Shown: positions 37,865 to 49,150 of the stretch, one piece after another
How the letters are laid out: each line of letters starts with the position of its first letter
Numbering within the stretch: position 1 is the first letter of the stretch
NCBI GenBank assembly: GCA_947650285.1
Contig: CANTFL010001046.1
Location: 23,343 to 87,342, forward strand
Direction of reading: 5' to 3'
DNA length: 64,000 bases
Source of the DNA: Hyaloperonospora brassicae
Lineage: Eukaryota; Oomycota; Peronosporomycetes; Peronosporales; Peronosporaceae
The notes under the pieces: model-generated
What the model saw: the letters and a program-made list of their open reading frames with translations, nothing else
Databases searched by the model: none
Told to the model about the DNA's origin: nothing
Program-made: the position numbers and the translations under genes

Positions 37865-39294
37865 TCCTTTTCCCTGAAAGTATAAGGGAACGGCTTACCC
37901 CATACTGGAATACGAATCCGATCAATTTTTTACATTAAATAGTGAAAAGTGAGCTTTGCTACATGTAGGCACTACATAGAGAAAGAACAAGCAGCTAAGG
38001 CAAGTATATAATTGGATGAATCGCATAACGATTAATTTATAGAACATAGTCCTATAACTTTTGTTCTCTGTTTTGACCTGACTTAATTATATAAATATTA
38101 TAAAACATATAATGCCATCTAGTCATCACACATTGCGATCTTCAAGCAGCGATTGGTAATTTTTTTTACCATATCATATATTAGAAAGATATTTCAACTA
38201 TCGAAACAACTTAATATATAAAGTATAACGGTTCTGTTTCCCAGAATAAGGCATCGGATTCGTAGAAACAAATTCAATAAGATAGCCGGATAATGAATTC
38301 CGTAAATTTTGTATTGTATTGTAAGGCATCATATCAAATTTGTAGAGTTTCCTTTATAAAACATTTTAAAATGTTCAAAGCACGCTTCACCAATCCCAAA
38401 CTTCAAGATCTGCCAGCACTAGGCCAAGAATCCTGATATGATCCATAATTCCGGCAAATTTGGTGCTAAACTAATCTAGTCTTAAATCTCTATTGTACTT
38501 GGGATTCGCACAGACCGAATATATATGACAGAATCAAACTTTTAAAAAAAAATGCTCTCGTGTAGCTTATAATCCAAATCTGGAGCAAGATTTGTCAATA
38601 TGGGTCGTTTAATGCAGACACGAATATACTTTTACCTGGATAAATTAACAATGTCCCGGCCACGGTGATGTGATTTAACTTTTGAATTTTTAGATACAAT
38701 GGCCAAGGTGGTTTAAACATCGACTTGAGCTACCTAAGAAAATTATCAATTGATTAAGTGGATGGTTGCAACGATTTATGAAGCGCAACAAGCTCCGCAG
38801 CATTTGGAATAATGGAGATGGTATTCAGCAAAAACAAAATTCTTGGATGCAGCATCGCCGGGAATTAGGTCTTCAATTTTTCGCCACGAGGTCCAAGATG
38901 TCTTTCAACATGGACAAAATTGATCTGTCAAATAATGAGAAGTCTTTATTTATTATAATGGTTAACTATTACAATTTTCATTATTAGGCCTATTAAAAAA
39001 ATAGCTCGGTGAAGACGGTCAACCAACAAGGATTTGGGTTTAGAAAAATGAATTTTGGTTCTCATTTTATTTCTATACCAAGTTTTAAAGCTTGGAATTA
39101 TCGGTTCGCTTTCGATATTTTTATTTACTCGCAAAACCCTATTTCCCGTCTCGGCCAATGTGAACCGTACTTATAAAATCACAAGCCTTTGTCAATTAAA
39201 AAAGCACCACAGATCAGAGATTTTACGCGCAATTACGAAAAGCAGGTCGGAAATTACTACAGAGACAACCAGAAGTCCGAGCTAACTGGTTTAT
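37865..39294. other. AT-rich flank, nothing recognised
   Basis: Short frames at 38766-38987, 38946-39158 and 39055-39285 have no motif. The stretch ends at the left LTR of element B1. Confidence 0.45.
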
Positions 39295-40201
39295 TTAGTG
39301 AATATATAACCGCTTCTTTAATGAGTCAATCACAACTCTCTACTTGCGGCCGGACGACCAACGAATGGAGAGGGTACTCCGACTGCGTGCTGTATTTTTC
39401 GCGCATCTTGTGCACCGGTCGGTGGGGCGGGTTGCACCCTTCCAGATGGAATAGTCGATGCCAAGCAAAACCAGTTGGGATTGGCGCTGTAGCGTGGAAA
39501 TCTTCACACTATAGCGGGTGTACTTGTAAGGTGCTCAATATGAGTCACCCTGATCTCCACGAGATTGCTTTGTCAAAATAGAATTCTTGATCCGTGCGCC
39601 TTCTGACCACTTAAGCCGTCTCGCGATCTTGCACCTTTTGCCTCTACGTGTTTGCTGCGTCCAATTGAAGTCGAGATTTATGTTGAAAGTCCTTGATCCC
39701 TGGACAAATCATCCACAGATGTATCTTAATCAAAGTATGCAGCTTTCTCGACGTCAGGTGGCCAATGACCATACCACAAAAAAAGAGGCATATGTACTTA
39801 TAAGCATATTCATATCTCTATTAATTGTTAATTAGTTCATATAAGACGACGAATACATCGCTAGCTCTATCTATCACTCGACTTTCGAAGTCACGCGTCG
39901 CCCTCCCAAGAGGTCGCCCCCTTAGTATCTATCTGGCGTACACCAAGTACATCATCCTAAACCTTAGCGTGACCCACACCAAACTTGCATACAACACTTT
40001 GAGATAGAGAGATCAGGTTCAGGTCGAAAGATCAGGATGGAGGACTGAGAACGACATCGAGAGTTTAGGTCGCAACCAAGAAATTGGATCGAGAGTTCAG
40101 ATCGCGATCAAGAAATTGGATCGAGAACTCAATCGAGTTTGAGTTTAAGAGATAGGATCCAAATCGTGAGCCACCCATATAAGCTAGTATTTTTCCAATC
40201 A
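39295..40201 (-). repeat. Element B1 3' LTR (left copy)
   Basis: Pairs with 49151-50152. Between 39325 and about 39826 the two are almost identical: by eye about five differences, including a 2-bp indel. Outside that block they are hard to align. The right part (about 40005-40150) is rich in GATCGAGA/AAGAAATTGGATC words. The LTR start on the minus strand is placed at TGATTGG (40201). Confidence 0.8.
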
Positions 40202-40217
40202 GAACCCTTCTCGAACT
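40202..40217 (-). promoter_or_regulatory. Element B1 purine tract
   Basis: On the minus strand AAGTTCGAGAAGGG lies between the stop of ORF3 and the 3' LTR. Its position corresponds to the AAGAAGGAGTATAGCTGGGAGG stretch before the B2 LTR. Confidence 0.45.
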
Positions 40218-41015
40218 TAACTGACGCCTTCTATCTGTTGGCTCTCACGCCCAACGCAATGATTGAATAGTGTGATCACTCGACCCCAATTATCCTCTGC
40301 ACCGTAAGTAGACAAATGGCGTAGACCTAGCAATGCATCCTTTTGCGTCATGTCAGCTTTTGACATTCGGACCTCACCAAAACTGCAGCATGGTTGGTTT
40401 TGCCTCATTGGACCGATTCTCACGATCTTCATTATCGTGTGGACGCCATATTTGTTCTTGTTGATCGTCGATTGTTCTTGTTGAGCGTTTTGCAAACCTC
40501 CATCGTCGGCTGGTGTAGCGTATGGATCATAGCTATACTGGTCTTGTACCAGACAAATTTCGAATATGATCCCTTTTGGATGATTTTTGGACTGTCTATG
40601 ATATTTGACAACCTTATTAGGATCGCTTCTTTGATGGAATTTGATTTCCAAACTATTTCCTTGAGTCTGTGCTACGGTTCACCGTTTCCCTCACCAGTTC
40701 CGATCAAATGCAAAACCACCAGTGATTTCACAGTCTCCTTCCTTTTAAAATGGTGTCGGATGTCATCGCCGCAAAAATTTTGGTCTTTCTACTGGCCATT
40801 CTTGTTCCGTACGGATCTCGACCGTGGTCGCGAATGATTAATGTATGGACCGTCTCTGAAACAAAATCAGCTACCTCATTATTGCGCGTCCTCGATCTAG
40901 ATTGTCTTGACAACGCTAAGTGCCTCATTTGGTCTCTTAAGCTATCGATAGCCGATAAAAATTGCTCTTTATTGTCGATGTTCAATTGCATTTCTATTAA
41001 TAAATAGTCGTTCAT
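40217..41015 (-). pseudogene. Element B1 ORF3: extra frame after pol, conserved in B2
   Basis: Two minus-strand frames, 41015-40728 and 40651-40217, in different phases. The second (144 codons) matches B2 frame by frame: NKVVKYHRQSKNH against NKAVRVHR.SNNH, AQQEQSTINKNKYGVHTIMK against AQQERSTINKNTYGVHAIIK, and LGLRHLSTY…WGRVITLFNH against LGRHRLTTN…YGIVITILNL. DNA similarity is continuous over the first part too (GCGATGACA…CATTTTAAAA). The product is rich in charged and Gln/Asn residues. No signal peptide or membrane span is evident, so an envelope role is not supported. Function unknown. Conservation in one phase between two separate insertions suggests a real protein in the ancestor. Confidence 0.6.
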
Positions 41016-41299
41016 TATGATGTGATCTCGATCGGAACTCTACTATCTCACACTCGTTTTATTTATCAATTCCTATTTTTCTTTTGTTGAGCAGATCAAA
41101 ACTGACGTAGCCCTATGTAAGACGTACATATCCTCCAGCGTCTCTATAAATTCGGACCTCTATTTTTTATGTTTGATTTTCGTAATATTAACTTCGTTTC
41201 TTTTCATCTGGCTTTCCAGCCGCGATCGATCCTTCGCAATTCACGGTGGCTACTAACATTACTTGTAGCCCATCCACCTCTTCATACAATCTTCTTTCA

Positions 41300-41950
41300 C
41301 GCCAATAGCCCCATTTGATAGCTTTTGATCTCTACATCGTGCATTTGTATCACTCCGAAAGGATTTCGACTTACCCGATTCTGATCAAACTTTTGTAGCA
41401 ACCCTCAGAGTCGATTTGGCTTCGTCGACCTATGTCATCTCGCTGTTCTCCTTACACTGCACCGGATACTATTTATGTATCCGACCATGCCTAGGCTTAC
41501 GTAAATATCGCTTGCTTCACTCCCCTTCACTTCGTATTTTCAGAATCTATTTTAATTTTCCAATTATCCCCCGGTATGAGAGATTCGACTAAGTCGCCGC
41601 GATACCCACTGTATTCCATCAATCCGCTATTCAGCCGATCCGTAATTTCACGACTCGTTAGAAATCGGAGACGTGCACGAACAGAATCAATATGTATGGT
41701 ATTCTTGATAAATTTGATCGAACAACATGGGCTGCGCATAGCTCATCTTCTTGAAACGACCCATGCCACAAGTGTGCGATCTTGCGAGTGTATCGTTCTT
41801 TGCCTCGATCCAAATAGATCCAGTCTTGCGTTCCACAATCAAAAATGTTCGGATCCGTATTCGAATTATGTCGAAGCGCCTGATCCAGGATCGCGATCTT
41901 TAACTGCTGATTCATCGTTGAACTAGCTCGCTGGTACTGACGCAGCATGA
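41300..41950 (-). pseudogene. pol: Element B1 pol C-terminus: post-integrase module and chromodomain region
   Basis: Minus-strand frame 41948-41658 carries DWIYLDRGKERYTRKIAHLW HGSF, typical of the family segment after the integrase core. A shifted frame 41739-41527 follows. About 41420-41310 gives LLQKFDQNRVSRNPFGV, matching the family end after the chromodomain; B2 has LLQKFDRD at the corresponding place. The chromodomain core itself is poorly kept. Confidence 0.65.
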
Positions 41951-42851
41951 TGTATAACTAATCCCCTTGATTCTCGATCTCTTATCGTGGTGCTTGATAC
42001 TGGTAGCATTTCCTCTGACGTCGATCTCGGATCTCTACCGCAGATCGGGTAAATCGTAGTATCGCCGCGCATCCGATCCTGTCCCGTATTGGTCGCAAAA
42101 GTTAGTCTCTCAGCTTACCAAATCCTTTTATTCTACATCTGCTACATCTATCTCGACGGCTCGAATATGCGTCAGCACTATGCATTCTGCGTTATCATCT
42201 GCTTAAGAGCGACAAGCTACAGTAGCACGTTAATTCTGTCCGTCGATCATGTTACGTTCTCGGAAGAAATCTGACATGGATCCGGGTTCCCGATCGTGCC
42301 GTATTTCTTCACTTGACTTACGCCTCCGAAATACACCCTACTTGTATCCTTCGGCAATTAATTTTGAAGTTCTTGATGTGCTGGCTCTAGCCACCACATA
42401 TCCCGAAAAGATACATACACAACAGTTATTCGGTGTTCCCTATATCGCCTTTATTGAAGAGATTAAGTATTCCATAGCAATCATTTAAAACAGGTTTGTG
42501 GCTTGCACATTGCCTGTCAACCCCCTAAGTATCGAAGGTAGTCTCTTTCCAGTGGTACAATCCACACACTCACCCACATACTGTTGGAAGATCCAATGTA
42601 ACCCTCTTCGATGAAAAGATGGATCGGAGCATCGGTTAAGTCCCTCTGATCCCTTCGTGGCCCCCTTCCAAACTAGTGTGGTAATGATGCAAAAAATCAC
42701 GCTGCAACAATTTAGACACCACGAGGCGGATTATCTTTGTGCGACCTTTTAATGACCCCGACGCTCGGGGACAGAAAAATAACAGCCCGTTCTCGTCTAC
42801 TTCATAATTTGGAGCGATACGAGTACACGTCGTTGCATCTTCATCATTCAT
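41951..42851 (-). pseudogene. pol: Element B1 pol: integrase with HHCC domain
   Basis: Minus-strand frame 42851-42636 starts MNDEDATTCTRIAPNYEVDE and holds the first half of the zinc domain, FLHHYHTSLEGGHEG. The second half is in frame 42700-42485, YVGECVDCTTGKR. The DDE core downstream (42480-41950) is so eroded that I cannot point to the catalytic residues. The domain order is the same as in B2. Confidence 0.75.
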
Positions 42852-42999
42852 CTGATTTAACTAACCAACCAGATATTACTTGACGTTGGCGATCCAACCT
42901 GCCTCCTCTTATGCCTGTTTGATTCGCTCAATTTGAATCTATTGTACCACTTCCTCGCGTAGCACCTCGGTCCACCTGCGTCTGCGCTATGGTGATCGA

Positions 43000-43560
43000 A
43001 TGATCGCAGCCATGTTTTTCACTCGATCTGGTCATTCTGGTATGATCAATTCATGCATTTGATCCAATGAAACCAAGTCTTGCATCTCTGAGTCCTAAGT
43101 GACGATCGTACCAGTCTCCTGTTGCAGAGCTGAGCTCGCCAATCGATCAGCATTTTGGTTCCATTCCCGTTCATATGTAGGAACTCGTGCTTTGGCCATG
43201 ACTTAAGGCTTTGCATTTCCTTGTGGAGTAGCGACTGTAAACCCGGCACCTTGCAATCGATCTCACCCGCATCTGGCGCATCAACCAGTTGTAATTGCCA
43301 TATATGATGATCCGTCCCCTAGTTTGTCTATCCAACAGATCAAACTTAAGCAATATACCGGGATTTTTAGTTGCATCCACTGCTAGATCCGTCTCATATT
43401 CAGACGAATCAACCACAACGGTCCATTCTACAAGCTGTCACACGATCGCGCTGTACGCCCGAAGGTTCCGTTTAAAACGAGCTGATCCGTCGAAACTGGT
43501 CACTAGAAAGTTTTTGCCTTCTTCCACCGTAAGTGTTGGCATCGATATAGATAGCTAATG
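43000..43560 (-). pseudogene. pol: Element B1 pol: second RNase H domain
   Basis: Frame 43416-43171 (DSSEYETDLAVDATKN…LKFDLLDRQTRGRIIIYGN) and frame 43249-43046 (MPGLQSLLHKEMQSLKSWPK, HEFLHMNGNGTKM) match the family segment with a Gly-rich start, an AEY helix, a CGDSNL-type Asp site and an IDCK/LL region. Here that site reads YGNYNW, so the Asp is lost. It lies between the usual RNase H and the integrase. Confidence 0.6.
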
Positions 43561-45330
43561 TTGCCTCTTTGGAGCGATAGCGATCATCATATCTACCCCT
43601 CGGATCGAAGAGTTTGGCTTGCCGCCGAGTTTTCATCTTCCCCTTCTCACATCTTATAAAATCTTAAGCTAATTCGACATCAATGAGGTCCATCTCCCCA
43701 GCATCTCCTTTAGGCTCGAATATTGGACCAACCAAGCAAACATCAAATATCGAGTAAGCACCATAATATCTCGGAATAACATCATGCCGTAGCACACATT
43801 TCAAGATTTATAGTAGAGCTAACACCTATTTGTTTACCATGCCATAGTCAATCTCATAAGGATTGAGGGTGCGGCTTACGAAAGTAACCGGCTAGTGTAC
43901 ATCATCGTTTACCTGCAAAAGTGATACTGACACCGCCTACTAGCTTGCATACACTCCAATCACCGGGATTTGGTCCGGGCTCAAGACCTTTAAAATCGAG
44001 GTTTAAGCGATCTTGGCTTTTTATTTGTTGAAAGCAATCGTAGCCTTCTCCCACCAGGTTTTTCGGTAAGGATCACGCTCTTTATCATTATTCTAGCTGG
44101 GTTGCGGTCGTTTTTTGACTGTATATGTGGTCGTTGTATCACTGCAATCGTTTTGCTGATCTCAAAGAATTTGTTCTCCCTCAATCTGTACATTACTGAT
44201 GCGTATATCGCAAATTCTTTTATAAAACTGCTGTAATTGTAGAGACTGCTCAATATTGACTGCATAGAACGCAACGACGTAGGTATAGGAAGGGTTATTG
44301 GCGACCTTAAATATTTAGGGTGAGCTTCCAAACCAGCTTTTGATACCTGATACCCATGGAATCTGGTATACGCCATCACCAAGAAAATTTGTCCAAGCGG
44401 ATCAATAGAATCCGCTAATCGCACAACAATATCCATCATTTAACCATGTCGTTTAAGAGGGTCCACGTTGTAGCTGGGAACACTATTTCGATAATGTAAG
44501 ATCGTATGCCTAGCACAGATGGTGATCGATCTCTCTCCGGTTCCAACTTCGTAAATATGTCTGTCGAATTATGTTAGCCCCCTGTGATCGAGTACATATT
44601 TATACCGATCTTTAGGTATCGAGACAAAGCGTTATCAATCAATTGCTGGTAATTTGTAGGGAGTTCTTCAACCCGACGGGATTCTTGACCACTCAGATAG
44701 ATCAGAAAGGGTAATAATGAACCCAGATTATATTCTTGCCCGTTCGGTCAATTTTACAGCCTAAAATACACTAGCCATATAAAAGGAGCAATAATACATG
44801 GCTGTATCTATGTCTTGCATCATCTTGCTGGTACGCGGCATGGGGTACACCATCAGCCGTACTGGATGATTCACCAAATAATAATCTATACATAGCCAGA
44901 TAGCTTAGCCATTCTTCTTGATGACCACGACTATTCGTGACGCCCATGGCGATATCTGAGGTCGAATGATTTTGGCGGGCAGTAATATTTTCGATAGATC
45001 TGCCTAATTCTCCACAAACTTGGGTGCAACCGACCACACACGCTGTGCGATTGGCTTTTTGCAACCGACATCGCTATGGCATACAGCACCGCGTGCGGCA
45101 GGGGGTAAAGCGTTTTCTTTTCCAATCAGCAGATGCTTTTTTCTCCAGTTCTATTGACACAACTTCTTTTCATCTTCTGTTAATGGCAAATTAAGTTCTC
45201 CAACTTGGACGTCATCAATGGTTATCTCTGTCGTCGATGTTGCTATCTGTGGTTGCACAGCCAGGTGTGGTTCGATATCTCCCGAGAATAACTAATCTCC
45301 TGTATGATGATACACAGGTGAGAATATGAC
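43561..45330 (-). pseudogene. pol: Element B1 pol: reverse transcriptase and first RNase H
   Basis: The RT start (KENALPPAARGA-type sequence) lies near 45120. The block that should hold the first catalytic Asp reads CSFYMASVF at 44761-44820, against CSLDMASGF in B2, so that Asp is lost. The RT thumb and connection region is well kept in the 150-codon frame 44439-43990: YQVSKAGLEAHPKYLRSP, PTSLRSMQSILSSLYNYSSF, FAIYASVMYRLRE. The first RNase H that should follow is too eroded to place exactly. Confidence 0.8.
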
Positions 45331-45989
45331 CATCATTCCTTCGTTCCCTGCCGTCTGTGACCGTGCCCGCTCATTGCACTAGTCAATCATATTGATCTAG
45401 CATTTCACGGTCTAATATTTTAGGAACTTTTGTGTTATTCTTTTTCGCCGGCAGCTGAATTCTTTTTGTTTCATACTTTCGTCATATTTGATCTCGTCTG
45501 AATGATGTAAGGACGGCCTTTCTGACGGATAGTCGTTCTACGTTCGATTTCACCGCCTAATTGTCTTAGATAAAACAAACAGTTTTTACGTTAATGACTC
45601 TTTCATCGATCTCCAATCTCCTCCATCTCCGTCTTCTCTTTATATATCATATTTAAAAATCTCAACAGTATCGTTAGAGTTCAATCCAAATTGCGACTTA
45701 AACCCTTCGCAATCTGAATGGGACCGCGACCTGATTTCAGCTCGATCTTAAAAGTCGTTTTCTTCTTTCTATGACCGAACCAAAATCTGCGTGAACTTTG
45801 TGTAATCATAATTATCTACCATTGGTTCTACGTATGTGTCGATATCCTCCACTTACATCTGTACAATTAGCTTCGTATGCTAAAAAATTTCATTCGGTAT
45901 ACCGTTCCGATCCAGCACACAAATATTGTGGGGATCGAGGTGTCATGTTCTTTTTCATTCAAAAGGTAAATGGGGCACCATAATTTAGA

Positions 45990-46560
45990 ACCAGACCGTG
46001 TGTACCTACAGTTGTGACCTACAAGAAAGTAATATTGCCCGGTCCGGCCGTCACTGTAGGAACCCAAGCTACATCTCGCTTAACCCAAAGTTTGGACTTT
46101 GGAAACTTGATCCCGATAAGTACTTTGGCCGACTTACCAGCCGGGATAAATTTACGTAAATAGTTAATATTGATCGCCGAAATCTTCGATTTAAGGGGTG
46201 ATCTCCGTCCTGCCAAACTCATCCGGACTACGTCCGACAGACATATTGTCCCATCGGCCAGATACAAACGGACACCTGCCGGAACCATAGAATTTATACC
46301 CAGTATGGCTTCTTCTCCCGTTCGATCCCCGCCCATAAGTCGAAGTAGTATACTAACGATCCATCCAATGTGACCTCGATCTTAGCTCGTCCCGGCGTCA
46401 TGTAGGTTTTTTCTCTGATCCCAAGACACGCTTGCGTCCGACTTTCATCAATCCGATATTCCTCCTTACAAGCAAAAATCATGTCTCTGATTGATAATTT
46501 TGCACCGAATTAAAAAAACATGGTGGCCTTCTCGTAGCTGATATTGCCTACACCCTAGGC
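45990..46560 (-). pseudogene. pol: Element B1 pol: aspartic protease region
   Basis: On the minus strand the flap and following region is clear: EVTLDGSLVYYFDLWAGIE (frame 46482-46294), then ILGINSMVPAGVRLYLADGT, KLWVKRDVAWVPTV and GPGNITFL (frame 46336-46019). The catalytic motif, LLDSGAE in related elements, is damaged here: FF, stop, FGAKLSI near 46520. B2 has the same domain, damaged at a different residue. Confidence 0.8.
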
Positions 46561-46829
46561 TTGCTTAAATGACTTTTCTGGAATATGATACTTTTAATAC
46601 CCGCGCGACTCCCCTGGGGCGAGATCGATTTTCATCTTCATTGGGAATCGAGTATATTTGTCCACTGTTTTCACACTTGAGATAGAAGAGATAGAAGAAG
46701 AAACACCACGTCTACTAGCGGTCGAATCAATCCGTTTATAATTAGGTATCTTACGTTTCCTTTTTTAAAATGTATCAGTGCAAGGCCTAGAACGCTCGAC
46801 TCGTAATAGATTCAATCCTGCGAGCGTCC

Positions 46830-49050
46830 TAGTCGAACATCTCCTCAAACCTGGGCGGTCACATTCCCCCATGTTTGCTAGGTATATAATGCTTGCGGAT
46901 CGATTTGTATAATTTCTCCATGAGGCCCTAGCCACAGTCATTCATATCTCTACAAGCAGCGCACACGCAAAAATAAATGTCCGACGGATGTTCTTTGCAG
47001 TCACACTTCTAGCACGTCAATCGGTTCCAGCACCCAAGATTGTCGTGCCTTTTCAAACCGTTTTGAGTAGACGCCTTATTTATCGCGCGTGGTCCGCACT
47101 GCCTTCCAGACGTCTTCCATTCAGATCTTCCTCGTGATATCCCTAACCCATTCTTCATGCGATATAGGGTCGCGGCCACATAACATTCCGTGGTTACTCT
47201 TCTTCGTTTAATCCACAGAACTCTCAGTTCAATCATCTGCCTTAAATTTCGTCATAAAAAACCTCTCTGCGCAGGCTGTATGCACCAGAGTTATAAAGCA
47301 AAAATAGGTTAGGTATTAATCAAAATTTGTTTAAATTTGTCATGATTATGGCTGTCTATTTCTATTCGCTAGATATCGATCTCGACTGGATATTTCGACC
47401 TGATCTGCATCTCCCAACCCTAGCTACGTCAATTGAATGAATCATATCGCGTTCCGTAATCACCCCGATAACCTATTGTACATGTTTACGACGTGTATCC
47501 CGAGGTTCATCTTGAACCTGTCTTTTCACCTTTATCGCCGCGAATTGAGATGGTTTATCTATTCCATAGTCTTTTCATCTGATCGCTTCTTTTCATGGTA
47601 GTTCCCCACCAACTGACTTACCATTGCATCCAAATTACACGATAGAACGTAATAAGATTTCTTTTTATGAGCGGCGAAAAGATTGGCTCAGCCGGTAATG
47701 CCAGTTCCGTGTGGGGCGCGTGACGAAATCTCCAAACAAAAGACACTTCTCTTCATTTGGGGGTCAGACCAGTAAATTTGTGGACTTGACCTTAGTGGTC
47801 GAGCTCTCACCCGATCTTCATCCCTGTCTTATCCGTTTATTTCTGTAGATCCGCGATCGCGGACATCCGTATCCGCGGAGCGCTGAGTCCAGTGCTCAAT
47901 GCTATTTTTATAGCCGCTGCCAGTGGACGTTTAAGATCGTTTTGCCCGGAGTTGTCATGATCGTCTCCGTATGGTTATATGCATCCGATCTGGCTTGACG
48001 CGACTCAATAGACTGCTTATTAACAGTTGGGAAGTATATCTTTTGCTTCCCCGTGCATATCACAATCGAACTTGTATAGAATGCTTGGCGAGCTTATTTC
48101 ATTTGCTGATGCTAAAAACGACTTATGAAAGGTTCGAAATACGTCTTTTGGATCTTGGAATGCTCTATATTGTGTCCTCTCTGCCGCATGCAGTTTCCAA
48201 GCGCAACTCGTCTTTAAAACTCATTATGCGATTTCGCAAATAATTTGCCTCACATGGGCCCAGCGCCATACATATATAACTGATCGATTAATCTAATCTG
48301 ATCGTCGACTCAGCCGACGCGTACTGCGCTAATCCAGTGTAATATCTTCTTCGGGCATCTGCAATCACCAAAAAATGATTTTTCTTCGTTCTTGTAGTCG
48401 TCCTATAACGATCTGCCTGGGACATTCGCGATGGCCAAAAGCACCTGATTTTCGTTCTTGTATTTACCCGTCACCGAAATCAGCCCTTCATACATCGATC
48501 GACACCATTTAACAACTTGACGTTGATACAATCCAGTAACTTCTTTGCGTCGAACACCCCCGCGACGAATCCTGCATCCCACAGCAACTGATAGTTTCGA
48601 TGATCCGTTCCAGCGTGTTTGAAACTGTCGCTGGAGCCTAAATTAGTTTTTTTGTTTTCCTGTCAGATTTGTCTTCAAATTGAACAGCACCGGGTTGTTT
48701 AAAGTTACGGCTTGAGTAGCTACCTATGAAATTTCTCCGTCAGAAGGTCCATCTTGTCACCCTTTTGTTATCCTCTTCTTCCTCAAACTTGAATTTTTTC
48801 TTTGACACCACAAAATGGTTCAAGCTGAATAATGTTTGAGTTTAACCGAAAGTTTTCCAGTTTGCGAATTGTGCTTTGAAACACGACTTGCTTTGGTCCC
48901 CGATGGGACCTCAGAAGGGCGTCCACGTTTATCGTCTGGATCAAGTGATTCATCTTCCGCTTTAATTTTTGTGCTATCAAAGCCCTATTCTGGAACGCTG
49001 GTAATCCAAGGATCATTTCATTTTGCGCTTCTGCGATGATCACTCTGCTT
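46830..49050 (-). pseudogene. gag: Element B1 gag
   Basis: Minus-strand capsid traces such as HEKKRSDEKTME with INHLNSRR (about 47605-47540) match the RQYYHARKRSDETPLEYLYR-type core motif of this family. The zinc-knuckle end lies near 47060-46930 (HDNLGCWNRLTC, KCDCKEHPSD, CVCAACRDMND) and the closing IRKHYIPSKHGGM near 46900-46860. An N-terminal frame is at 49043-48783. There are several frameshifts. Confidence 0.65.
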
Positions 49051-49131
49051 CTGGCGCTTCCTTATGATTCACAGTATTGATCCTGCCATCTTCTCCAAAA
49101 GCCTCAAAGATCTATCCCAAGTCTTCAGAAT

Positions 49132-49149
49132 ATCCGAGTACGCGACCCA
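49132..49149 (-). promoter_or_regulatory. Element B1 primer-binding site
   Basis: On the minus strand TGGGTCGCGTACTCGGAT, one base after the LTR end. It matches the B2 site TGGTACGCGTGCCCGAAT at 13 of 18 positions, with the same spacer. Confidence 0.6.
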
Positions 49150-49150
49150 T

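Noticed and set aside
39189..39581. 130-codon plus-strand frame, and 120-codon counterpart at 49077-49439
   Set aside because: Both run through the near-identical LTR block of B1. Their shared end is the LTR itself, and outside it the two frames have nothing in common.
40394..40837. 147-codon plus-strand frame in element B1
   Set aside because: Overlaps ORF3 on the minus strand, which is the strand and phase conserved in B2. The plus frame is a shadow.
40217..41015. Envelope gene as explanation for ORF3
   Set aside because: No signal peptide, no transmembrane segment and no Cys pattern of a surface glycoprotein is visible in either copy.
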